This document shows, piece after piece, positions 23,890-32,272 of a DNA stretch of 64,000 bases. Position 1 is the first letter of the stretch. Every line of letters starts with the position of its first letter. This DNA is from Amycolatopsis bullii. Lineage in GTDB: Bacteria > Actinomycetota > Actinomycetes > Mycobacteriales > Pseudonocardiaceae. Location: contig NZ_BNAW01000001.1 in NCBI RefSeq assembly GCF_014654205.1, positions 434,001 through 498,000 of the forward strand. Reading direction: 5' to 3'. The notes beneath the pieces are model-generated. The model ran no database searches. It was not told the DNA's origin and saw only the letters and a list, made by a program, of their open reading frames with translations. The position numbers and the translations under genes were made by a program.

Positions 23890-24663
23890 ATGCGTACCGC
23901 TGGGCGGAACGACGGCGTGAGCGGCGACGGCCTCGTCGCGGCCCGGCTGGCCGCGCTCCTGGAGGCCTTCCGGCCGGGTGACGAGGTCCTCGGCGTCTCC
24001 GAGCTGGCCCGCCGGACCGGGCTGGCGAAGACGACCGTGCACCGGCTCGTCGGGCACCTGACGGAGACCGGCCTGCTCGAACGCGAGTCCGGCGCGGTGC
24101 GGCTCGGCCTGCGCCTGTTCGAGATCGGCCAGCTCGCCTCGCCGCGGCGCGGGCTGGTCGAGGCGGCCCGGCCGTACCTGGCCGACCTGCGCGAAGCCAC
24201 CCGCAACACGGTCCACCTGGCGATCCTCGAAGGCACCGAAGTGGTGTACCTCGACGTGCTGCGCGGGCCGGACGCACCGACGCTCCCCTCCCGCATCGGC
24301 GGCCGGTTCCCGGCGCACGCCACCGGCGTCGGCAAGGCGATCCTGGCGTTCTCGCCGGAATCCGTGGTGAACCAGGTGATCGACGCCGGCCTGCCGCGGA
24401 TGAGCGCGCGGACGATCACCGCACCCGGGCTGCTCCGCCGTCAGCTCACCCGCGTCCGGGAGGACGGGATCGCGTTGGAGCGCGAGGAATCCGGGGTCGG
24501 CGTGGTGTGCGCGGCCAGCCCGCTGCTCGACGCCGGCGGCGTCGCGGTGGCGGCGGTGTCGATCTCCGGCTGGGCCAACCGGATGCGGACCGAACGGGTC
24601 GCCCCGGCCGTCCGGACGGTGGCGCTCGCGCTGACCCGGACACTCTCCGGCGACCGGAGATAA
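23890..24663 (+). CDS. IclR family transcriptional regulator
   Basis: A 257-residue IclR protein. The winged helix covers about residues 15-75 (ARLAALLEAF, VSELARRTGLAKTTVHRLVG, LTETGLLERE), followed by the GAF-like ligand domain with TVHLAILEGTEVVYLDVLRG and FPAHATGVGKAILAFSP. The nearest downstream gene is a membrane protein, so the target is not obvious; it may act on the catabolic genes to its left or on distant ones. It starts at ATG 23890, 50 bases after tetR. No clear operator was seen. Confidence 0.9.
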   Translation: MRTAGRNDGVSGDGLVAARLAALLEAFRPGDEVLGVSELARRTGLAKTTVHRLVGHLTETGLLERESGAVRLGLRLFEIGQLASPRRGLVEAARPYLADLREATRNTVHLAILEGTEVVYLDVLRGPDAPTLPSRIGGRFPAHATGVGKAILAFSPESVVNQVIDAGLPRMSARTITAPGLLRRQLTRVREDGIALEREESGVGVVCAASPLLDAGGVAVAAVSISGWANRMRTERVAPAVRTVALALTRTLSGDRR

Positions 24664-24725
24664 TCTTGCCGGACAAGGGATCCCTGCACTCGGCGGGGCG
24701 GTGAGGACCCGCTACAGTCCGTGCA

Positions 24726-26750
24726 ATGGTCCAGCACCGCCCGGTTTCCGCCGCGCACCGGTTGCTGTCGCTCGACATCGTGCTCGCGCTGCTGGCGCTG
24801 GCCGGCGGGCTGCGGGTGCTCTTCCTCGCCGCGCCCGGGCCGGCCCTGCCCGCGGAGGCGGCGACCGTCGCCCACGTCTACGCGCTGGGCAACCTGACTT
24901 CGTTTGCCGACGCGGGCGGGGCCGGGGTGAGCCCCTTCGGCTGGCTCCAGCTGGCGGCGGCGACGATGGTCTCGGACGCGTTCGGCCGCTCGGCCACGGC
25001 GCTGGCCGCGGTCCGCGAGACCGTGCTCGTCGCCGCGCTCGCCGGCGTGGTGCTGTCGTGGTTCCTGGCGCGCCGCCTGGGCCTGAACCGCTGGGCTTCG
25101 GCCGCGGCAGTGCTGCTTCTCGCGGCCTCACCGCTGGCGCTCGGGCTGCAGCGGCTGGTCGTCGTGGAGCACCTGGCGGCCGCGTGGGCGCTGGGGGCGC
25201 TGGTCCTGATCACCCGCCGGCGCCCCCGCATCCGCCACGACATCGCGGCGGCGGTGTGCCTGCTGGCGGCGGTGCTCACCTCGCCGCTGGCGCTGTTCTT
25301 CCTGCCCGCGGCGGGCTGGCTGCTGGCGCGCCGGGCACCGGTCCGGGCGGCGCTGGTGGCGGTGGTGCTGAACCTGGGGCTGGGCATCGCGTTCGGCCCG
25401 GCGGCCGCGGTGCTCCGCCCGCACCTGGCCGCGGCCACCCGCCCGTCGGTCGCCGACTGGGCGGCGCTGGATCCGGTGTGGGTGGCACTGTCGGCGGTCG
25501 CCTTGGCCGCCGCACTCGGCGTGCAGGCGATGCGGCCCATCGCGCTGACGGGCTTGCTGCTCGCGGCGGCGCTGCTGGTGCCGGGCGTGCCGGCCACGGC
25601 GGTGCTGGCGCTGCTGGTGCCGGTGACCCCGCTGCTGCTGGCCGGAGCAGCCCAGGCGGTGTTCCGGCGGCGGCGCCTGCCCCGCCACGGCAGCGCAGGC
25701 CGGCCGCCCAGCCGCTTCGCCGTTCCGCAGCCCTTCCCTGCGCAGGGTCAACAGGAAACCGAGACTCCATCGGCCGACGCCATCCACACCGCCACTCCGC
25801 GGCCCTTCCCCGCACAGCGTCATCAAGAGACCGAGGCTTCACCGGCCGATCCCGCCTGCACCGCCCACCGCCCGCCCCCCACGCTCCGCAGCGACACACC
25901 CCGGCCCGGCCGAGCCGCAACCTCGCCCGCCCCCGCGCCTTTCCCCAGCCGCGCAACCCGCCGCGTCCGGACCGTGCCCCTCCTCGGCGCCGCCGCCGTT
26001 CTCACCGCGTTCACCCTCAGCTGGAGCGCCGGCTACCCCGCCCTCCGCCCCACCGTCGACCGCGGCAGCCCCCTTTCCGCCGCCCGGGATTGGCTGCACG
26101 GCAACGCTTCCGGCTCCCGTCTCCTCGTCGACGACGCCGCCTGGGCCGAACTCGCCGAGACCGGCTGGCCGACCGGCCTGCTCGCTCCGCCCGCCAGCTG
26201 TTCCGTCGCCTGCCCGCCCGCCGAGTGGGCCGTCTTCGGCAGCGACGAGATCCCCCTCCGGAACCAGTACCCCGCCCTGGACAGCGCCTTCACCGGCGCC
26301 GGACCCACCGCCGTCTTCGGCTCGGGTGACACGCGGGTCACCGTCTGGCGCCTCGGCCTGCCCCCGCCCGATCCCGCCGCGCCGCCGGAAACCCCCGCCC
26401 GGGCCCACGCCGGCCAAGCACTGGCGGCCTCGGCCCGGATCACCCTGTCCCCCGAAGCCGCCGGTGTGCTCCGGGACGGCTGTGCCGATCCGCGGCTCAT
26501 CGCGACCCTCGCCGCGCTCGCCGCCGTCCAGCCCGTCGACGTCGCCTCCTTCCCCGAAATCCCCGGCGAGGACGCCGCCGGGCAGCCGCGCCGCCGGGTG
26601 CTGCTCACCGGCGGCGAAGACGGCACCACCGCCTTCTACACCGGCCAGCGCGAGCTCTTCCGCCCCGCGTCGGTCGTCCGCACCGCGGGCGGCGTCCTCG
26701 TCACCTACCCGCTGTTCGCGCCGCCCGGGCTCCTGCCCCGGACCCGGTAG
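24726..26750 (+). CDS. multi-pass membrane protein, probable GT-C type glycosyltransferase
   Basis: A 674-residue protein. Residues 10-310 contain about eight or nine membrane helices. Between the first two is a loop with acidic residues and PFGWLQLA, as in GT39-like lipid-linked sugar transferases. Residues 310-415 are a Pro/Thr/Gln-rich linker with a 24-residue tandem repeat. One more helix near 420-438 is followed by a 230-residue outside domain with Cys-x3-Cys (SCSVACPP) and no known motif. I infer a polyprenyl-sugar-using transferase from the layout; the catalytic Asp pair is not certain. It is 62 bases after iclR and 10 bases before the next gene. Confidence 0.7.
   Translation: MVQHRPVSAAHRLLSLDIVLALLALAGGLRVLFLAAPGPALPAEAATVAHVYALGNLTSFADAGGAGVSPFGWLQLAAATMVSDAFGRSATALAAVRETVLVAALAGVVLSWFLARRLGLNRWASAAAVLLLAASPLALGLQRLVVVEHLAAAWALGALVLITRRRPRIRHDIAAAVCLLAAVLTSPLALFFLPAAGWLLARRAPVRAALVAVVLNLGLGIAFGPAAAVLRPHLAAATRPSVADWAALDPVWVALSAVALAAALGVQAMRPIALTGLLLAAALLVPGVPATAVLALLVPVTPLLLAGAAQAVFRRRRLPRHGSAGRPPSRFAVPQPFPAQGQQETETPSADAIHTATPRPFPAQRHQETEASPADPACTAHRPPPTLRSDTPRPGRAATSPAPAPFPSRATRRVRTVPLLGAAAVLTAFTLSWSAGYPALRPTVDRGSPLSAARDWLHGNASGSRLLVDDAAWAELAETGWPTGLLAPPASCSVACPPAEWAVFGSDEIPLRNQYPALDSAFTGAGPTAVFGSGDTRVTVWRLGLPPPDPAAPPETPARAHAGQALAASARITLSPEAAGVLRDGCADPRLIATLAALAAVQPVDVASFPEIPGEDAAGQPRRRVLLTGGEDGTTAFYTGQRELFRPASVVRTAGGVLVTYPLFAPPGLLPRTR
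25726..25869 (+). repeat. 72-bp direct tandem repeat (two copies) inside the membrane protein gene
   Basis: Two in-frame 72-base copies (25726-25797 and 25798-25869) encode P-x-PFPAQ-x2-QETE-x-[PS]-x-AD units of 24 residues in the hydrophilic linker. The copies differ at several bases but keep frame and motif. Codon use in and after the linker shifts towards CC-ending Pro/Ala codons, suggesting expansion of low-complexity sequence. Confidence 0.75.
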
Positions 26751-26760
26751 ATTCCGGGGC

Positions 26761-27765
26761 ATGGGGCCGGAACGGCGGGTCGTCATCGCCGCCTACGACC
26801 AGGTTCAGATCCTCGACGTCGCCTGCCCGAGCGGCGCGCTCGAGCTGGCGAACTCGCACGGCGCCACGCCGCGGTACCGCGTCGAGCTGGCCACCGTGAC
26901 CGGGCAGGGCGCGCGCAGCTCGGCGGGGATCGTGCTCGCCGGGGCCCGGCGCCTCGCCGCGATCACCGGGCCGCTGGACACGCTGATGGTCGTCGGCGGG
27001 GCCGGGACGCGCGCGGCCGTCCTCGACGAGCCGCTGCTGGCCCAGATCCGCCGGCTGGCCGGGCGCAGCCGCCGGATCGCTTCGGTGTGCACGGGCACGT
27101 TCGTGCTCGCCGCGGCCGGGCTGCTCGACGGGCGGCGGGTCACCACGCACTGGGGCTACGGCGAACTGCTCGCGGCCGCCTTCCCCGCCGTGACGGTCGA
27201 CCCGGCCCCGCTGTACCTGCGCGACGGCAACGTCTACACCTCGGCCGGGGTCACCAGCGCGCTCGACCTGACCCTCGCGCTCGTCGAAGCCGACCACGGC
27301 CCGACGCTGGCCCGGGAAGTCGCCCGCGAGCTCGTGACCTACCTGCACCGCCCCGCGGACCAGGCGCAGATCAGCATGTTCCTCGCCGCCCCCGCGCCGG
27401 GGAACGGGGTCGTGCGGGACCTGCTCGGGTACATCGCCGGCCACCTGGCCGAGGACCTGAGCCCGCCGGCGCTGGCGGCCAGGGCGGGGGTGACGGCGCG
27501 GCACCTGACCCGGCTGTTCGCCACCCACGTCGGCACCACCCCGGCCCGCGCGGTCCGTGCGGTGCGCACCGAAGCCGCCGCGTACCTCGTGCGCGGCAGC
27601 GAACTGCCGATGGCCGCCGTCGCCCGCCGGTGCGGGTTCGGCTCGGCCGAGACCCTGCGGCAGGCGTTCCTCGACCACTTCGGCGTCACCGGGGACACGC
27701 TTCGCAGGATGACGGACATGCCCCGGCCGCCGGGCGCGGCGGCCGTCCAGACTCCGGGGGCATGA
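26761..27765 (+). CDS. DJ-1/PfpI domain fused to AraC-type HTH regulator (GlxA-like)
   Basis: A 334-residue regulator. Residues 1-175 form a class-I-glutamine-amidotransferase-like DJ-1/PfpI domain with the Cys110 elbow in SVCTGTFVLAAAG. Residues 215-315 are the AraC double HTH (LSPPALAARAGVTARHLTRLF and VARRCGFGSAETLRQAFLDHFG). Such GlxA/FtrA-like proteins sense a small metabolite through the N-terminal domain. The stop overlaps the next gene by four bases, which is itself a DJ-1/PfpI protein, so regulator and enzyme probably respond to the same compound. ATG 26761 is 10 bases after the membrane-protein stop. Confidence 0.92.
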   Translation: MGPERRVVIAAYDQVQILDVACPSGALELANSHGATPRYRVELATVTGQGARSSAGIVLAGARRLAAITGPLDTLMVVGGAGTRAAVLDEPLLAQIRRLAGRSRRIASVCTGTFVLAAAGLLDGRRVTTHWGYGELLAAAFPAVTVDPAPLYLRDGNVYTSAGVTSALDLTLALVEADHGPTLAREVARELVTYLHRPADQAQISMFLAAPAPGNGVVRDLLGYIAGHLAEDLSPPALAARAGVTARHLTRLFATHVGTTPARAVRAVRTEAAAYLVRGSELPMAAVARRCGFGSAETLRQAFLDHFGVTGDTLRRMTDMPRPPGAAAVQTPGA

Positions 27766-28517
27766 CCACCACACAGACGACCCGCCGGACGGTGCTGGGC
27801 GGGCTGGCCGCGGCCGCCGCGCTGGCGCTCCCGGCCGCCACCGGCACCGCGGCCGCCGCGACCGGCCGTCCCGGCCCGCGGATCGGCATCCTGCTCTACG
27901 ACGGCTTCAGCCTGCTCGACCCGACCGGTCCGGCGGAACTGCTGTCCCGGCTCCCGGGCGCGACGGTCACCATGATCGGCGAGCACCGCGGCCCGGTGCG
28001 CACCGACACCGGCCGCACAGCCGTGTTCGCCGACCGCGCGGTGTCCGAAGTGGACCGGCTCGACGTGCTGCTGGTGCCCGGCGCGGGCAACCGCGGCACG
28101 GTCGCCGCGATGAACAACCCGGTGCTGCTCGACTGGATCCGCCGCATCGACCGCCACACGACCTGGACGACGTCGGTGTGCACCGGCGCCTTGGTCCTCG
28201 GCTCGGCGGGCCTGCTGCGCGAGCGGGCCACGACCTACTGGGCCGCGGCGCCCTACCTGGAGGCCACCTTCGGCGTCGAGTACGTGCCCGAGCGGTACGT
28301 CCGGGTGGGCAAGGTGATCACCGCGGCGGGCGTCTCCGCGGGCATCGACCTGGCGCTGTTCCTGGCGAGCGAGCTCGCCGGCGACGAGGTCGCCCGGGCG
28401 GTCCAGCTGGCCGTGGAGTACGACCCGCAGCCGCCGTTCGACGCGGGCGACGCGGCGACGGCGAGCCCGCAGCTCAAGGAACTGGCGCTGCGGCTGCTCG
28501 CCGAATCACAGGTGTAG
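27762..28517 (+). CDS. Tat-exported DJ-1/PfpI protein (isonitrile-hydratase-like)
   Basis: A 251-residue protein. TTRRTVLGGLAAAAALALP is a twin-arginine signal (Arg8-Arg9), with cleavage likely near Ala-x-Ala about residue 33. The mature DJ-1/PfpI domain has Asp53 in LLDPTGPAE and Cys140 in SVCTGALVLGSAG, the two positions needed in isonitrile hydratase. This suggests hydration of an isocyanide or another electrophile outside the cytoplasm, but only by family resemblance. It overlaps the AraC-type gene by four bases. Its 3' end overlaps the converging ssuD gene by 44 bases. Confidence 0.87.
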   Translation: MTTTQTTRRTVLGGLAAAAALALPAATGTAAAATGRPGPRIGILLYDGFSLLDPTGPAELLSRLPGATVTMIGEHRGPVRTDTGRTAVFADRAVSEVDRLDVLLVPGAGNRGTVAAMNNPVLLDWIRRIDRHTTWTTSVCTGALVLGSAGLLRERATTYWAAAPYLEATFGVEYVPERYVRVGKVITAAGVSAGIDLALFLASELAGDEVARAVQLAVEYDPQPPFDAGDAATASPQLKELALRLLAESQV

Positions 28518-29646
28518 CGCCCGGCGCCGGCCGGGGCCGCGCCGGGACGCCGGCCAGCAGGCCGCGCCGGGCCAGCTCCGGCCGCACGCCGTCGCCGAAC
28601 CAGTACGCCTCCTCCAGGTGCGGGTAGCCCGACAGCACGAACTCGCTCACGCCGACGCCGTGGTACTCCTCGATCAGGTCCGCGACCTCTTCGTGGCTGC
28701 CGACCAGCGCGGTGCCCGCGCCGCCGCGGACCAGGCCGACGCCCGCCCACAGGTTCGGGTGGATCTCCAGCCCGCGGACACCGCCGTCGGTCCGGCCGCC
28801 GTGCAGCGCGACCATCCGCTGCTGCCCCACCGACTCGCTCGCGGCCAGCTGTGCCTGGGCTTTGGCGACCTGCTCGGGGCTCAGCGCGTCGAGCAGCTTC
28901 TGCGCCTCCGCCCACGCCTCGGCCGAGGTGTCGCGCGAGATCGTGTGCAGCCGGACGCCGAACCGGATCGGCCGGTCGCCGGCCAGCTCGCGGACCTTGC
29001 CGATCTTCTCCGCGACCTGCGCGGGCGGCTCGCCCCAGGTCAGGTAGACGTCGGCGTGCCGGGCCGCGACCGGCAGCGCGGCCGGTGACGAGCCGCCGAA
29101 GTAGATCGGCGGTACGGGGTCCGGCGCGGCGAGGGTCGTCGCGCCTTCGACCCGCAGGTGCTCGCCTGCGAAGCTGAACGGCTCGCCGGACCAGACCCCG
29201 CGCACGATGGTCAGGAACTCGTCGGTGCGGGCGTACCGGGCGTCGTGGTCGTGCCAGTCGCCGAAGCGGCGCTGTTCCACCGCGTCGCCGCCGGTGACGA
29301 TGTTGAGCAGCACGCGGCCGCCGGACAGCCGTTGGAAGGTCCCGGCCATCTGCGCGGCCAGCGTCGGCGAGATGACGCCCGGGCGGAACGCGACCAGGAA
29401 CTTCAGCTTGGTCGTCTCCCGGATCAGGGCGGCCGTGGTGAGCCACGCGTCCTCGCACCACGTGCCGGTCGGCGTCAGGACTCCTTCGAAACCTTGGCGC
29501 TCGGCCGCGCGGGCGACCTGGGCGAGGTAGCCGAGGTCCGGGTCGCGCTGGGCGGCCGGGCCCGCGGACCGGTTGGCGTGGAAGCGTTCCACGATCGTGC
29601 GGCCGTCGCCGCTGGTGGGCAGGAACCAGTGCAGCCTGATGCTCAT
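28474..29646 (-). CDS. ssuD: FMNH2-dependent alkanesulfonate monooxygenase
   Basis: A 390-residue LLM-class monooxygenase closely resembling E. coli SsuD: LHWFLPTSGDGRTIVE at the start, GVLTPTGTWCEDAWL, GGSSPAAL, LYLTWGEPP-like YLTWGEPPAQV, SVGQQRMVALH and NLWAGVGLVRGGAGTALVGS. It releases sulfite from C2-C10 alkanesulfonates using reduced FMN from a separate reductase, none of which is seen here. It is last in the ssuCBAD operon, overlapping ssuA by four bases, and converges on the PfpI gene with a 44-base 3' overlap. Expression under sulfate limitation is expected from the family. Confidence 0.95.
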   Translation of the reverse strand: MSIRLHWFLPTSGDGRTIVERFHANRSAGPAAQRDPDLGYLAQVARAAERQGFEGVLTPTGTWCEDAWLTTAALIRETTKLKFLVAFRPGVISPTLAAQMAGTFQRLSGGRVLLNIVTGGDAVEQRRFGDWHDHDARYARTDEFLTIVRGVWSGEPFSFAGEHLRVEGATTLAAPDPVPPIYFGGSSPAALPVAARHADVYLTWGEPPAQVAEKIGKVRELAGDRPIRFGVRLHTISRDTSAEAWAEAQKLLDALSPEQVAKAQAQLAASESVGQQRMVALHGGRTDGGVRGLEIHPNLWAGVGLVRGGAGTALVGSHEEVADLIEEYHGVGVSEFVLSGYPHLEEAYWFGDGVRPELARRGLLAGVPARPRPAPGATPVIRRAAAAPVP

Positions 29647-30653
29647 CCGTTGCTCCTCGCCTGGTCCAAGTCGGGACCGAACCGCCGGTCGACGAAGGCG
29701 GCGAAGTCCACCTTGCCCGGCAGAGTCTTCTCGTCGGTGAAGGCGTCCGCGAGCTGCTGTTCGGACGCCACCACGGCGTCGTCCAGGACGATCGGCAGGT
29801 CACGGCCCGCCTCGACGGCCTTTTGCGCGACTTCGAGCTTCAGCCCGGTTTCCTTGGCCCACGCCTGCGCCCACTCCCCGCGGTGCGTGTCGGCCCACAT
29901 CTGCGCCTTGACCACGCGCACCGCGAAGTCGCGCAGCGCCGAGTTCTTGCCCGGATCGCCGAGCGCGGCGGTACTCGCGGTCAGGAAGCCGAGGCCGTTC
30001 GACGCACCCCGGCCGTCGGCCAGCACCCGCGCGTGCGCCTCGATCTGCGCCTGTGCGGTGTAGGGGTCCCAGATCGCCCAGGCGTCGATGGTGTGCTGCG
30101 TGAACGCCGCGTAGGCCTCCGACGGCTGCAGGAAGCTCAGCTTGACGTCCTTCGTGGACAGTCCGTTGTTGTGCAGTGTGTTCAGCAGCTGCCCGTGCGC
30201 CGAGGTGCCCTTGGCGACGCCGATCGTCTTTCCCTTGAGGGAAGCGACGTTCTGCAGCGGCGAGTCCGGCGGGACGAGGACGGCCTCCCGCTCGACGTTG
30301 CTGCGCGACACGCTGATCACCTTGATCTTCGCCTTCGCGGCGGCCGCGAAGATCGGCGGCGTGTTGCCGACGCGCCCCGCGTCGATCGCGCCCGCCGAGG
30401 CGGCCTCGAGCAGCGGCGGCCCCGACGTGAACGTCGCCCATTCGATCCGGTACGGCGTCCCTTGCAGAAGGTTCGCCGCGGTGAGCAACGACTTGACGCC
30501 GCCCTTCTGGTCGCCCACCTTGAGCGTCACCTTCGCCAGGTCGGCCGCGCCCACCGCGGCCGGCACGGCAGCCGGGCCGTCGCCGCTCGCCGTCCCGCAC
30601 GCGGACACGGCGAGGACCGCCGCGACCGCGATGGTTCCCTTACGCCACAGCAT
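29643..30653 (-). CDS. ssuA: aliphatic sulfonate ABC transporter, substrate-binding lipoprotein
   Basis: A 336-residue solute-binding protein. The signal peptide ends in the lipobox VSAC (Cys19). The mature part has the NrtA/SsuA/TauA fold: TLKVGDQKGG, FTSGPPLLEAASAGAIDAG, VGNTPPIFAAAAK, GKTIGVAKGTSAHG and IDAWAIWDPYTAQAQ. It captures sulfonates outside the membrane and passes them to SsuBC. It overlaps ssuB by 14 bases and ssuD by four, consistent with a single transcript. The specificity within sulfonates cannot be read. Confidence 0.94.
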   Translation of the reverse strand: MLWRKGTIAVAAVLAVSACGTASGDGPAAVPAAVGAADLAKVTLKVGDQKGGVKSLLTAANLLQGTPYRIEWATFTSGPPLLEAASAGAIDAGRVGNTPPIFAAAAKAKIKVISVSRSNVEREAVLVPPDSPLQNVASLKGKTIGVAKGTSAHGQLLNTLHNNGLSTKDVKLSFLQPSEAYAAFTQHTIDAWAIWDPYTAQAQIEAHARVLADGRGASNGLGFLTASTAALGDPGKNSALRDFAVRVVKAQMWADTHRGEWAQAWAKETGLKLEVAQKAVEAGRDLPIVLDDAVVASEQQLADAFTDEKTLPGKVDFAAFVDRRFGPDLDQARSNG

Positions 30654-31344
30654 CTTCTGTCACTCCCAGGTCGGCCAGCACGCGGCGGCGGAGGTTGTCG
30701 TGGTCGTCGGCTTCGCGCGGCCGGTGCGCGGCCACGATCCGGCCGCCGTCGAGCACCAGGACGCGGTCGGCGAGCCGCAGGGCTTCGTCGACGTCGTGGG
30801 TCACCAGCAGCACGCCCGGCCGGTGCCGCCGCCAGAGGTCCTGCACCAGGCCGTGCATGGAAATCCGTGTCAGCGCGTCCAGGGCACCGAACGGCTCGTC
30901 GAGCAGCAGCAGGTCGGGTTCGCGGACCAGCGCGCGGGCCAGCGACACGCGCTGGGCCTCGCCGCCGGACAGCGTGAGCGGCCAGTCGTCGGCGTGCTCG
31001 GCCAGGTGCACTTCGGTCAGGGCTTTCTCGGCCAGCGCGCGGTTGCGGGACTTCGCGACGCCGTCCTGGCGCAGGCCGAGGACGACGTTGCGCCAGACCT
31101 TCCGCCAGGGCAGCAGTCTCGGCTGCTGGAACGCGACCGAGACGGTGCCGGTGACTTCGGCGCGGCCGTCGACGTCGTCGTCGAGGCCCGCGAGGACCCG
31201 CAGCAGCGTCGACTTGCCGGACCCGCTGCGGCCGAGCAGGGCGACGAATTCGCCGCGTCCGACGGTCAGCTCGAGTCCGTCGAGGACGGTCCGGTCGCCG
31301 AACCGCTTGGTCAGGCCGCGGACCTCGGCTACCGGGTTCGCCAC
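30640..31344 (-). CDS. ssuB: aliphatic sulfonate ABC transporter ATPase
   Basis: A 234-residue importer ATPase with Walker A GRSGSGKSTLLR, Q-loop FQQPRLLPWRKVWRNV (typical of the nitrate/sulfonate/taurine group), signature LSGGEAQRVSLARAL, Walker B LLLLDEPFGALD and H-loop VTHDVDEAL. It energises uptake through SsuC. It overlaps ssuC by 16 bases and ssuA by 14, so translation is coupled along the operon. Confidence 0.95.
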   Translation of the reverse strand: MANPVAEVRGLTKRFGDRTVLDGLELTVGRGEFVALLGRSGSGKSTLLRVLAGLDDDVDGRAEVTGTVSVAFQQPRLLPWRKVWRNVVLGLRQDGVAKSRNRALAEKALTEVHLAEHADDWPLTLSGGEAQRVSLARALVREPDLLLLDEPFGALDALTRISMHGLVQDLWRRHRPGVLLVTHDVDEALRLADRVLVLDGGRIVAAHRPREADDHDNLRRRVLADLGVTEDAVA

Positions 31345-32147
31345 CGCAGCACCTTCCGTTCGAGCAGCCGGACCAGCGCGTCGGTGACCAGGCCGAGCAG
31401 GGCGTACAGGACCAGGCCGACGACCACGACGTCGGTGCGCAGGAATTCGCGGGCGTTGTTGATGAGGTAGCCGACACCGGCGTCGGCGTTGACCGTCTCG
31501 CCGACGATCAGCGCGAGCCAGGCGAGGCCGAGCGACTGCCGCAGCCCGACGAGCGCCTGCGGCAGCGCGCCGGGCAGGACGACGTGCCAGAGCCGTTCCG
31601 CGCGGCTGAACCCGAGCGCCCGCGAGGCTTCGACCAGCGCCGGGTCGGCGCCGCGGATTCCCGAGTGGACGTTGAGGTAGAGCGGGAAGGCCACGCCGAG
31701 GGCGACCAGCACGATCTTCGTCTCTTCACCGATGCCGAACCACAGGATGAACAGCGGGATCAGGCCGAGGAACGGCAGCGTGCGCAGCATCTGCACCGGC
31801 GGGTCGACGAGGGCTTCGCCCCAGCGCGACAGCCCGGAGACGATGCCGAGCAGGACGCCGGCGGCGGCGCCGAGCGCGAAACCGGCGCCGACCCGGCCGA
31901 GTGAGACGGCGAAGGCGTCACCGAGTTCGCCGCTGCGCGCGGCTTCGAGGCCGGCCTGCACGACCGTCCACGGCGCACTGAGCTTGTCGGGCGGCAGCAC
32001 GCCGGCGGCGCTGGCGATCTGCCAGGCGGCGAGCAGCACGACCGGGCTGATCCAGCGCCGCAGATCGGGCCGCCGCACGGCTTTGCGCGGCGGCTCGTCG
32101 GCGCGTTTCCGGGCGCGGGTGAGCACGCCCGTGGTGGAAATCGACAC
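31329..32147 (-). CDS. ssuC: aliphatic sulfonate ABC transporter permease
   Basis: A 272-residue permease with about six membrane helices after a basic 30-residue N-terminus. The EAA-type loop for contact with the ATPase reads EASRALGFSRAERLWHVVLPGALPQAL. It is the first gene of ssuCBAD. The 125 bases upstream carry TTGACT on the minus strand as a possible -35 element, but no riboswitch or leader peptide that I could recognise. Confidence 0.94.
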   Translation of the reverse strand: MSISTTGVLTRARKRADEPPRKAVRRPDLRRWISPVVLLAAWQIASAAGVLPPDKLSAPWTVVQAGLEAARSGELGDAFAVSLGRVGAGFALGAAAGVLLGIVSGLSRWGEALVDPPVQMLRTLPFLGLIPLFILWFGIGEETKIVLVALGVAFPLYLNVHSGIRGADPALVEASRALGFSRAERLWHVVLPGALPQALVGLRQSLGLAWLALIVGETVNADAGVGYLINNAREFLRTDVVVVGLVLYALLGLVTDALVRLLERKVLRWRTR

Positions 32148-32272
32148 GGATTTCTCCCGGGGACGGGGACGTTCGGGATGGCGTGGTCCCGACCTTCCGG
32201 GGAGTGGGAAGCGAAGTCAATCCGCGCCCACTCCGTGAACGCCCCGTGTTTCACCCCGTGGACGCACTTGGC

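Noticed and set aside
32148-32272. Possible SAM riboswitch or cysteine leader before ssuC
   Set aside because: No conserved core or Cys-rich leader could be matched; only a weak -35-like TTGACT is visible.
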